Assembly: GCA_900547585.1 (NCBI GenBank)
Contig: URHD01000093.1
Span: forward strand, 1-6,467
Length of the DNA: 6,467 bases
Reading direction: 5' to 3'
Source: an uncultured bacterium
GTDB lineage: Bacteria > Cyanobacteriota > Vampirovibrionia > Gastranaerophilales > Gastranaerophilaceae
Shown: one piece after another, positions 1-6,467 of the stretch
How positions within the stretch are numbered: the first letter of the stretch is position 1
Layout: every line of letters starts with the position of its first letter
The notes under the pieces: generated by a model
Seen by the model: only the letters and a program-made list of their open reading frames with translations
What the model was told of the DNA's origin: nothing
Databases searched by the model: none
Position numbers and translations under genes: made by a program

Positions 1-1047
1 CTGCTTTTGACGACCGGACGAAATCCATCTGAATATTATTTTGTCGAAAAAAAATTAAAAGACAAAAATCTCACTTACCACTCGCCTGATGTATTGATTA
101 CCAACAATGGGGGTGACAAATTCTACAAAAAAGACGGCAGATGGGTAAAAGACGATTCTAAAAGCTCACAAATCCAAAAATATGCAACAAACTGGGATTC
201 TCAAAAATTAAAAACTTCTCTGGCTTCCATAATAAAACGTACGAATCCGTCTGCATATCTGGTTGAGGCTCCGGTGAACGCTGATTATTATTGTTATGAG
301 CAGGATTCTCTTGAAACTGTACTAAATAGAGATAATAACCCCCAAAAACGTAATTATGCCTCATTTGAGGGAGATTATGCGGGCATGATAGAAGTGGCTT
401 TTTCAAAATACCTGAACACAGCGAAAATCAAAGATGAAACAGTTGAAATGATTAAAAATGCAGGTGTTGGCGCAACAGTTGAGTATTATGAAAATGATAA
501 ACACACATGGCTACCTCAATACAAGCAGGACGGCAGCTATGAAATTGCTCCGTCAACAAAACTTATATTAACTGCGGTTGTTAATGGCAAAAAGCTTTCA
601 AAACTCTTCGACACAAGAGAAGAAATAAAAAATATTATCAAAAATGACACAAACGATTTGGTTATTGCAGCAGGTGACGAATCCAATGATGAAGAAATGC
701 TTAATCCGTTGAATTATCTGGAGCTTTATAACGTGAAAATTGACAAAAATTCACGGATGGAAGATGTCTTAAGCAATCCTGAGGTTCTTTCTGCATTGAA
801 AAAGCTCCCGTTTGCTGCAATTATAACATCAAACAGCCCTAATCTGGACCATTTAAGAAAAATGGGAGAAATTCTTGATCAGAAAGGAATTCACAAGATT
901 TATTGCGCAAAAAACAACAGGGCTGAGTTTTTGAGCAAAATCCAGAAAGCGATGTACAACTATTCTCAGGAAAACGACGAATATTCTTTTGGCATGGGCA
1001 ATGAAATTTTTAATGCCCTGCTGGAGGGTGGTGTTTTATGGTCGTAA
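1..1047 (+). CDS. HAD-superfamily phosphatase-like protein, N-terminus missing (sucrose-phosphatase/Cof-like)
   Basis: The reading frame is open from the first base, so the gene starts upstream. The TTG at base 7 is best read as an internal Leu in LLLTTGR, which fits HAD motif II (a Thr/Ser after a hydrophobic strand, then GR). Counting from the first codon in the window, residues 30-38 (DVLITNNGG) resemble the strand after motif II in sucrose-phosphatase/Cof-type HAD proteins. Residues 225-230 (GDESND) are a clear motif IV, which binds Mg2+. Lys197, 198 or 201 (NGKKLSK) could supply the motif III lysine. The nucleophile motif DxDxT is not visible and should lie upstream. The family hydrolyses phosphate esters, often sugar phosphates; the substrate here is unknown. 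About 110 residues follow motif IV, longer than a minimal Cof protein. There is no membrane segment. The TAA stop overlaps the next gene by 10 bases, suggesting translational coupling. Confidence 0.72.
   Translation: MLLTTGRNPSEYYFVEKKLKDKNLTYHSPDVLITNNGGDKFYKKDGRWVKDDSKSSQIQKYATNWDSQKLKTSLASIIKRTNPSAYLVEAPVNADYYCYEQDSLETVLNRDNNPQKRNYASFEGDYAGMIEVAFSKYLNTAKIKDETVEMIKNAGVGATVEYYENDKHTWLPQYKQDGSYEIAPSTKLILTAVVNGKKLSKLFDTREEIKNIIKNDTNDLVIAAGDESNDEEMLNPLNYLELYNVKIDKNSRMEDVLSNPEVLSALKKLPFAAIITSNSPNLDHLRKMGEILDQKGIHKIYCAKNNRAEFLSKIQKAMYNYSQENDEYSFGMGNEIFNALLEGGVLWS
1023..1028 (+). promoter_or_regulatory. Strong Shine-Dalgarno for the radical SAM gene
   Basis: GGAGGG sits nine bases before the ATG at 1038, inside the last codons of the HAD gene. 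It supports that ATG as the true start and the 10-base gene overlap. Confidence 0.75.
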
Positions 1048-2285
1048 AGCTGCCTTTTGAGATGGAATTTATCCTCTGCCTTACTTACAGATGCAATTTG
1101 TGCTGCTCAATGTGTACGCAGTATGGAGAAGGGTTTAAAAATGACGCGCCTGTTGAAATGCCTGTTAAAGAGTGGCTTTCATTTTTTAATTCGATTGCTG
1201 ATGTTGAACCAAAACCTAAATTGCTCTTAATGGGCGGAGAACCTTTATTGTATCCTGATTTTGATGTGCTTTTGCGCGAAGCCCGGAATTTTGGTTTTAG
1301 TGTGCAAATTGTTACTAACGGATTGCTTTTGGACAAGCATATTAAAGCTTTTTCTGATTTTAAAGAGTTGACAATAACGCTGAGCATCGATGGGCTGGGA
1401 GAAACTCATAATCGTATAAGAAATATGCACGGGCTTTTTGATAAAGTTATCAATAATATGAAATCTATCCAGAAATCCTGCCCTGATGTAAAAATCAACA
1501 TAAACAGCGTAATTTTGCCGGATAATGTTGATGAACTTCCGGAATTTCTTGAATTTATGATGGAAAATCGAATAAATATCGTTACTTTGCAGCATTTGCA
1601 ATTTTCCAGTGCGGCACTGAATGAGCTTACGAAGAAAGAATGGATGGAGCGTCTGGGGAAAAGCTACGGCGGCGGACTTATTCCGAATAAAAAGTATTTG
1701 ATTGATGAAAATTATGTTGAAAAAATTAAAACCTCTTTTGAAAAAATGAAATACAGCGGTGCTAAGAATGCTTTTATGTTCCCCGCGCTTGAAGAGGAAG
1801 AACTCAAGAATTATTATCTGGATATAGACCTTGATAAAATCAGACCGGGCAGAATCTGCACGACCCCCTGGATGAATCCTACTATCCATCCGGATGGAAA
1901 GGTTTCTAACTGCATTGGCAATATCATCGGAAACATAAAAGAACAGAGTTTTTGGGATTTGTGGAACAATGAAACAGCAAACTCCCTCAGAGCGTCGCTT
2001 ATGGAGCATGGAAAATTCACAATCTGCTCAAAATGCTGCAACTTTTATAAGAGTAATTTTATCTGCGCCAAAGACGGGGTTTTGCGCCTTAAAGATAAGC
2101 TGCTTCGCCTGCCGAATGAAATAAATTATGTAAAATCCTCTAAAAACGGTGCTTTTGTGCTTGATAAAAATGTAAAAACTACTGACGGAACCATCCCTGT
2201 TGTTCCGGTTGAAATTTTTAGCAGGGAAATGTTTGATATCATAAATCAAAATGAAACAATAATCGCAGAATTTAAAGATATTTAA
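1038..2285 (+). CDS. Radical SAM protein with C-terminal SPASM/twitch-like domain
   Basis: This is a 415-residue soluble protein. Residues 19-26 (CNLCCSMC) give the CxxxCxxC motif (Cys19, Cys23, Cys26) that holds the [4Fe-4S] cluster cleaving S-adenosylmethionine. GGEP at 66-69 is the SAM amino-group motif. Strands IVTNG (91-95) and LSIDG (115-119) fit the partial TIM barrel. A second cysteine set follows: Cys274, 292, 330, 333, 334 and 343, around IHPDGKVSNCIGN and ICSKCC. This is typical of SPASM/twitch domains that hold auxiliary Fe-S clusters. Such enzymes modify peptides (RiPP maturation), activate sulfatases or act on small molecules; the exact reaction cannot be read here. A tail of about 70 residues (345-415) with no recognised motif follows the last cysteine. 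No short cysteine-rich precursor peptide lies alongside; the next gene encodes a large coiled-coil protein. Start ATG 1038 has a good Shine-Dalgarno. Confidence 0.93.
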   Translation: MVVKLPFEMEFILCLTYRCNLCCSMCTQYGEGFKNDAPVEMPVKEWLSFFNSIADVEPKPKLLLMGGEPLLYPDFDVLLREARNFGFSVQIVTNGLLLDKHIKAFSDFKELTITLSIDGLGETHNRIRNMHGLFDKVINNMKSIQKSCPDVKININSVILPDNVDELPEFLEFMMENRINIVTLQHLQFSSAALNELTKKEWMERLGKSYGGGLIPNKKYLIDENYVEKIKTSFEKMKYSGAKNAFMFPALEEEELKNYYLDIDLDKIRPGRICTTPWMNPTIHPDGKVSNCIGNIIGNIKEQSFWDLWNNETANSLRASLMEHGKFTICSKCCNFYKSNFICAKDGVLRLKDKLLRLPNEINYVKSSKNGAFVLDKNVKTTDGTIPVVPVEIFSREMFDIINQNETIIAEFKDI

Positions 2286-2291
2286 TAATTT

Positions 2292-2296
2292 AGGAG
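2292..2296 (+). promoter_or_regulatory. Shine-Dalgarno for the coiled-coil gene
   Basis: AGGAG lies seven bases before the ATG at 2304, within the 18-base gap after the radical SAM stop. It fixes the start of the coiled-coil gene. The gap is too short to hold a promoter or terminator of its own. Confidence 0.75.
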
Positions 2297-2303
2297 ATGT
2301 AAA

Positions 2304-3686
2304 ATGAAAATTAACAAAATCAATTCATTTACCCAGAAGAAAACAAGAGAAAATTCCTCCAGAGCAAATCAGGATTTAACAAGCTTCGGAGCAGCAGAAA
2401 ACAAGGCTACTTCGCCGGTTCATTCGACAAAGGCTGCTGCAGCTATTAAAAGCAATTTTCTTTCAGGTGTGTCGTTCAAGGGCTATACTGAAACAATTGT
2501 GCATGGGAAAGTTGGTACAGCCGGCGCTATAGCTATTGTGTCCGACCCCAAAGAGGCAGGTTCTGCAAGTTTTTCACCCTATAGTACAACTAAAGAGTTA
2601 ATAGGAAAACGCCCGGGCAGCTTTGCTAATTCCAGCATAGAAGAAACGGGCTCAAATAACGGATACATCACGGATAGAATATATTTTGCCGATCCTGAGG
2701 AGGTTGTGAATGAACAAACCAAACGCGATCATGATTATATAGTGTACGACAACCGTCCTCACTACCCACGCCTTGAAAAAGTGAAAGAAAATTATGAGAA
2801 AGTCGGTCAAAATGCAAGAAATTACGGACAGGACTTCAAAACTATTGCTGAATACTACATAAGAAGAGAAAAAGCCGATAGAAAAGAGCTGCATAAGCTA
2901 AAAGAAGAGCTGAAATCTTTTGCTCCCGAGTATGAAGAATCTTTGAGCTACAAAAAAATGCTCGATGAGAAAGAAGAAATGTTCCCATGGAAAGTTGACG
3001 CAGTCAAAAGAGACAGAGAAAAATCTGATTATTTTTATTCATTAAATTCAAAAAAATACGAAGATCTCAATCAAAAAATAGGATATTACGAGCTTCGGAT
3101 TGAAGATTCTAAAAACCAGCAGAGAAAAGCCGTAGAAGCTTATAAAATCTTTGATGAAGTTGGACTGATGATGTTTGACAGGGATAAAATGCGCAATACT
3201 CTAAATTACACAGCATCAAATATCTCCGGAACAAAAAGTCATATCGAAAATACAGAAAAAAATCTTGTTGAGATGAAAGAAAAAGCAGAAGAAACCAGAG
3301 AAAAACTCAAAATTGCTAAAGAATGGAAAAATCTGCAGGTGAAAAATCTGAACAAGGAAAAAGAAAATCTTGCGTCTTTAGAACGCAAGAACGGATGGTA
3401 TTATAGTGAAATAGATAATAGCAAAAAAGAAATTGCAGAATTGAATAATGATATTAATAAATTCAATGATAAAATCTTGCGCCTTGCTGACAGATTAATC
3501 AAATTGGAGGCGTCAATAAAAGCCTCTGAAGATAATATCCGCTCCTGCCGTGAGTATATAGAAAAAGCGACTGCTGAACTGCCGGTTCTACAAAGAGAAT
3601 TTGACAAAAAATGCAGCGAAATCTGGTCTTACTGGCCGAAAATGGAAGAATTTTATCGCAACAACATTGAAGAATGGCAGTATTAG
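2304..3686 (+). CDS. Coiled-coil protein of unknown function with N-terminal SFGA/SFKG boxes
   Basis: I do not recognise this 460-residue protein as a named family. The first 60 residues look disordered (Ser, Asn, Lys, Ala rich) and carry two short boxes, SFGA at 27-30 and SFKG at 57-60. A small Gly/Ala-rich stretch follows (61-110). From about residue 150 to 435 the protein is mostly charged Lys/Glu-rich helix with heptad-like patterns, interrupted near 218-231 (MFPWK) and 285-300, so two or three coiled-coil segments are likely. The tail (437-460) is aromatic, with Trp441, 444 and 458. There is no signal peptide or membrane helix, so it is probably cytoplasmic. It has only two cysteines (415, 437). 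It sits between a radical SAM enzyme and a GH13-like protein; it could be a scaffold, a filament-forming protein or a modification target, but none of these is shown. It ends in TAG and overlaps the next gene by 13 bases. Confidence 0.85.
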   Translation: MKINKINSFTQKKTRENSSRANQDLTSFGAAENKATSPVHSTKAAAAIKSNFLSGVSFKGYTETIVHGKVGTAGAIAIVSDPKEAGSASFSPYSTTKELIGKRPGSFANSSIEETGSNNGYITDRIYFADPEEVVNEQTKRDHDYIVYDNRPHYPRLEKVKENYEKVGQNARNYGQDFKTIAEYYIRREKADRKELHKLKEELKSFAPEYEESLSYKKMLDEKEEMFPWKVDAVKRDREKSDYFYSLNSKKYEDLNQKIGYYELRIEDSKNQQRKAVEAYKIFDEVGLMMFDRDKMRNTLNYTASNISGTKSHIENTEKNLVEMKEKAEETREKLKIAKEWKNLQVKNLNKEKENLASLERKNGWYYSEIDNSKKEIAELNNDINKFNDKILRLADRLIKLEASIKASEDNIRSCREYIEKATAELPVLQREFDKKCSEIWSYWPKMEEFYRNNIEEWQY

Positions 3687-5539
3687 AAGCTAAATATTAT
3701 AAAATAAAGCCAAAAGATTGCCTGAAACTGGATTTCGGGCAGTCTTTTGAAATGCTGGAAAATCTCCTGGGCAAAGAAACGCTCGAAGCTGCAATGAATG
3801 TTGAAAAGCCTTTTCCCTCGCCGGTTTCCGCTGAAAACGATACAAACTGGTGCAAAACGCTTAAAATTATCAGCATAAATCCGAGATTGGCAAAGACTTT
3901 CTGGGGGATTGTAAAATATGCGCTTACTTTTCCGGAAAAAGGCGTTCATATTATGCCCCTGTGGGAAACGGGCGACAGGGGAAGCCTTTATGTCCAGAAC
4001 TCGTGGAATTTGAACGGTGAATTTTTTGATAAAGACCTTGAAAAGCTTGGATTTTCGACCTCAGAAGAACAGTTGAAACTTGTTATTAATGTTTTGCATG
4101 CGCTCGGGAAGGTCGTTTGTTTTGATGCGCTGCCGCATGTGGATAATTTTTCCCAAATCTCGCTTTTGAACCCGTCATTTTTTGAGTGGGCAGAGCTTAA
4201 TCCGGAAAAAACAGCCCAGCTTCTCCCTCCCGAAGTGGATTTTAATACTATAAGCAAAAAGGTCGAAAAAGTGATTATAAAAGCGGCAAATGCTCCGGAA
4301 AATTTCTTTGAGCTGGAGGAAAAAACGCGTGAGGACATCCTTTTTCCGAAAAACTCCGATAGAACGCAAAAACGTATCGGGCTGATGGAAGAAATTCGAA
4401 AATCAGGCTTTGAACCACTTCCCGTAACCGAGCATGCGCCATGCCGTCCGGTTTTTTTCAAAAAAATGGAAACTGACGGCGAAAAAAACTGGGCGGTTTT
4501 TGACGTTAAAAACAGAACCGGTGCAGCAAAGGTTTTCGGGTGCATAACTCCTTATAAATGGTACAAAATTGATGAAAACGGCTTTCCTTTGACAGATTGT
4601 AAAGAAAGTGAGCTCTGGCGCTATTTTATTGAGAAAATTAACCTTTTTCAGCAGGAATATAATTTCGATTTTCTCAGAGCGGACATGGCGCACAATCAGA
4701 TTTCCCATTCTCATGCAAATCCCGTTAAAAATACTGACGAAAGTGAAGAAATGTGGGCGGTTTTGAAATCCGAAATACAAAAAACAAAGCCCTATTTTGC
4801 TGTTCTTGCCGAGGCTTTTTACAACACTTATTATATCGACGGAATAAAGGACATGATTAACAAAAAGGCGGATATCGTGCTCGGAAATATGAATTTTATG
4901 TTTCTAAACGAGAATTTTGTTAATCTTGTGGACGATTTTGTGAATCCGTTTCGTGAGAATTTCCCGTTTTCGCCCTGCCTGTGCACATTTTCTAATGATG
5001 GCGATTTGCCGGAACATGCAAAATATTTTCAATCGGAAGAAGCGAACGAGCTTCGCTTTTTCATCTCAATGTTTTTTAATCTGCCGTCATATACGGGCAT
5101 GGGCTACGAAACAAAGACCCTTAAACCCTCAAAATATGAGGAATTTTCGCACGAATTTGTAAAATATCAAAAAAATCCCTTCCTCTGGGGTGAAAATGAA
5201 GAACTTTTTGAGGCTGTTTCGGATATAAGGGATTTGTATTGGAAATATAGCCCGGTGATTGATTCTGACCGGTTGAAACTGCTGGAACGCCCCACTGACA
5301 GGGTTTTAATCTGGGGGTATGAAGCAAAAAATAAGCCCGAAATCCTATGTATAGCCAACATGGATAACGAAATTACGAATATCCCGGTAAAATTTGCATC
5401 AGCCGAAAATCGGACTGCACGGCTGGTTTACACAAATTCCCGTTATGAAGAAATCCCTGAAACACTTGAATTTTCCGATGGAAAATCCCTTGTGCAGAAT
5501 ATTTATATTGGCGAATGTGCAGTTTATGAGTTTGTTTAG
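3674..5539 (+). CDS. GH13-like (alpha-amylase family) intracellular glycosidase/transglycosidase, divergent
   Basis: This 621-residue protein follows the GH13 (beta/alpha)8-barrel order. IMPLWETGDRGSLY (93-106) matches the strand and loop before region I. Region I is VVCFDALPH, with Asp151 and His155. Region II is FLRADMAH, with Arg335 and Asp337 as the predicted nucleophile. Region III is VLAEAF, with Glu380 as the acid/base. Region IV is TFSNDGD, with Asp442 as the probable transition-state stabiliser. The stretch 160-325 is a long insertion that could be a B-domain. Residues about 540-621 look like the C-terminal beta-sandwich of the family. Known members hydrolyse or transfer alpha-glucosyl groups; the substrate here is not readable. 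With no signal peptide it should act in the cytoplasm, perhaps on glycogen or maltodextrins. The usual His before the region IV Asp is Asn441, and the region I His is one place off. Start ATG 3674 overlaps the preceding gene and lacks a good Shine-Dalgarno, suggesting coupling. It ends in TAG. Confidence 0.85.
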   Translation: MAVLEAKYYKIKPKDCLKLDFGQSFEMLENLLGKETLEAAMNVEKPFPSPVSAENDTNWCKTLKIISINPRLAKTFWGIVKYALTFPEKGVHIMPLWETGDRGSLYVQNSWNLNGEFFDKDLEKLGFSTSEEQLKLVINVLHALGKVVCFDALPHVDNFSQISLLNPSFFEWAELNPEKTAQLLPPEVDFNTISKKVEKVIIKAANAPENFFELEEKTREDILFPKNSDRTQKRIGLMEEIRKSGFEPLPVTEHAPCRPVFFKKMETDGEKNWAVFDVKNRTGAAKVFGCITPYKWYKIDENGFPLTDCKESELWRYFIEKINLFQQEYNFDFLRADMAHNQISHSHANPVKNTDESEEMWAVLKSEIQKTKPYFAVLAEAFYNTYYIDGIKDMINKKADIVLGNMNFMFLNENFVNLVDDFVNPFRENFPFSPCLCTFSNDGDLPEHAKYFQSEEANELRFFISMFFNLPSYTGMGYETKTLKPSKYEEFSHEFVKYQKNPFLWGENEELFEAVSDIRDLYWKYSPVIDSDRLKLLERPTDRVLIWGYEAKNKPEILCIANMDNEITNIPVKFASAENRTARLVYTNSRYEEIPETLEFSDGKSLVQNIYIGECAVYEFV

Positions 5540-5575
5540 GTGGCAAAAAATTTTCTGTCCGGGTTTTTACCAATT
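5540..5575 (+). other. Short intergenic gap, open in the frame of both neighbours
   Basis: These 36 bases separate the GH13-like stop from the next ATG. They contain no stop codon in the shared frame, begin with GTG, hold no purine-rich Shine-Dalgarno near 5576, and form no convincing terminator hairpin. Confidence 0.6.
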
Positions 5576-6467
5576 ATGAAAATTCAACCGTTATTTTCAG
5601 CACAAATATACAGTTCATTCGGTGCAGAATCCGTGAAAAATAGGGATTCTTTCAATAATTACGCGCTAAAAACCGGCGATGAAATCCCTTTTGTAGGAAA
5701 AGTTGCTGCAGAACCTCTCGTTTTTAATATAAAAACCAAATCTTATGAAAAATGCCTGCTTTTGTACCAGAATGACGAAAAGGACGGTTCTTTAAGGCTT
5801 GTGAAGAACGAACCGGAGAAACTCAGGCAATTAAGCAGGTTTTATGCCCAAAATCCTCAAATCCGACGGGAAATTGCCGATTCCAGCTTCACGATTTCCG
5901 ATGAAACAATGCGGGAAATTAGCAGAACCAGCCCATCCGCAGCTGAAATCATCAAAAAAACAGGCATTGCACAGATTGTATACACAACCCTGAAAAAGCC
6001 GGAGGAGGTAAATCGCCTCAGGGAGCTGGGTTATCGGAAAATCGATGACGGTGCTGATATAATTTGTATTCAAAATTTCATTGTTAATCAGAAAAATTAT
6101 AAAGATGCGTTCAAAATCGTTTCTGCGCCGCTTATGAGGGCGCTTCATGAAAACGGGGAGAAAAATATTGTCCAAAAAGCGATTGCCTTTGGCGAGGACA
6201 GCTATTCTCCGGTAAATTTGTACCTTTATTTCGGGTTTAAGCCCTTGTCGGTTGATATGCAGAGTTTAGAAAACTGCAAAATTCAGACCCAAAAGGGCAT
6301 GAGAATTGACCCCAAGCTCCCTGTTGTCATGTATCTCCCCGAAGATGCAATTTTGTATAAGCTGCTTGAGCGGATTCCGTACAAGATGGACGGTTTTTAC
6401 CGCAAAAAAGAATGTCCGAGAAAAGTTCGTGATAAGGAACACTCTGCCGCCCGCCCCGCTAATGGCG
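5576..6467 (+). CDS. Unknown protein with N-terminal SFGA box and possible GNAT-like domain, 3' end missing
   Basis: The frame stays open from ATG 5576 to the window edge: 297 codons with no stop, so the C-terminus is missing. The N-terminus (MKIQPLFSAQIYSSFGAE) resembles that of the coiled-coil protein two genes upstream: MKI start, SFGA box at 14-17, then a second FxG box (PFVG, 38-41). Residues about 45-160 are of mixed helix/strand character. Residues 171-223 recall a GNAT acetyltransferase: a helix ending in LMRALHENG, a strand (KAIAFGED), then SPVNLYLYFGFKP (211-223), like the 'N-x-x-x-Y-x-x-x-GF' motif near the acetyl-CoA site. The Gly-rich pyrophosphate loop (Q/R-x-x-G-x-G/A) is not clear, so GNAT is only a suggestion. 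No signal peptide or membrane helix is seen. No Shine-Dalgarno precedes the ATG; GTG 5540 directly after the upstream stop is an alternative start adding 12 residues. The MKI/SFGA match favours 5576. Confidence 0.75.
   Translation, partial: MKIQPLFSAQIYSSFGAESVKNRDSFNNYALKTGDEIPFVGKVAAEPLVFNIKTKSYEKCLLLYQNDEKDGSLRLVKNEPEKLRQLSRFYAQNPQIRREIADSSFTISDETMREISRTSPSAAEIIKKTGIAQIVYTTLKKPEEVNRLRELGYRKIDDGADIICIQNFIVNQKNYKDAFKIVSAPLMRALHENGEKNIVQKAIAFGEDSYSPVNLYLYFGFKPLSVDMQSLENCKIQTQKGMRIDPKLPVVMYLPEDAILYKLLERIPYKMDGFYRKKECPRKVRDKEHSAARPANG

Noticed and set aside
1368..1373. TTGACA, a perfect -35-like hexamer (also at 740-745 and 3601-3606)
   Set aside because: At none of the three sites does a -10-like hexamer follow at 16-18 bases, and all lie deep inside coding regions.
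1245..2009. 254-codon open frame on the minus strand
   Set aside because: It lies wholly inside the radical SAM gene, whose Fe-S motifs are unmistakable. Its product is a Phe/Ile-rich composition typical of an antisense shadow.
3368..3390. 8-bp perfect inverted repeat (TCTTGCGT / ACGCAAGA, 7-base loop)
   Set aside because: It lies inside the coiled-coil coding region with no T tract after it. About one such repeat is expected by chance in a window of this size.
3988..4545. 185-codon open frame on the minus strand
   Set aside because: It is antisense to the GH13-like gene. The product is Ser/Phe-rich with no domain pattern and there is no ribosome site.
5831..6175. 114-codon open frame on the minus strand
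   Set aside because: It is antisense to the last gene, which stays open on the plus strand for 297 codons and shares an N-terminal signature with a neighbour.
3674..6467. GH13-like gene and the last gene as one gene broken by a nonsense mutation
   Set aside because: The upstream protein ends in a complete-looking C-terminal beta domain. The downstream one has its own MKI start with SFGA/PFVG boxes like those of the coiled-coil protein, so two genes fit better.
1..6467. CRISPR, tRNA, insertion sequence or toxin-antitoxin content
   Set aside because: I found no regularly spaced repeats, cloverleaf sequences, transposase motifs, terminal inverted repeats or small paired genes.

Overview
The window reads as one densely packed, plus-strand gene cluster from an AT-rich bacterium. 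There are no rRNA or tRNA genes, CRISPR arrays, insertion sequences or phage genes. My best guess at the source is an uncultured gut bacterium of the Gastranaerophilales (Melainabacteria/Vampirovibrionia) type. That guess rests on the A/T-rich coding style and on two proteins that open with MKI and carry short N-terminal boxes of the S-F-G-A / S-F-K-G kind, which I recall from that group. No marker gene is present, so the assignment is tentative.

Layout: (1) bases 1-1047, a HAD-superfamily phosphatase-like protein whose N-terminus lies outside the window; (2) 1038-2285, a radical SAM enzyme with a C-terminal SPASM/twitch-like cysteine set; (3) 2304-3686, a 460-residue soluble coiled-coil protein of unknown function; (4) 3674-5539, a cytoplasmic GH13 (alpha-amylase family)-like protein with the nucleophile, acid/base and third Asp all in place but altered residues around them; (5) 5576 to the end, an unrecognised protein with a possible GNAT-like stretch, cut off by the window edge. 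The gene junctions are a 10-base overlap, an 18-base gap, a 13-base overlap and a 36-base gap. I see no convincing promoter or terminator between genes, so co-transcription is the simplest reading.

How the genes could work together is inference. A sugar-phosphatase-like HAD protein and an intracellular GH13-like protein suggest soluble carbohydrate metabolism. The radical SAM/SPASM enzyme and the possible acetyltransferase suggest modification of a protein, peptide or small molecule. The coiled-coil protein between them could be a scaffold or a target. Genes 3 and 5 share a paired N-terminal FxG-type box, and this is the most interesting pattern here because unrelated downstream domains carry it.
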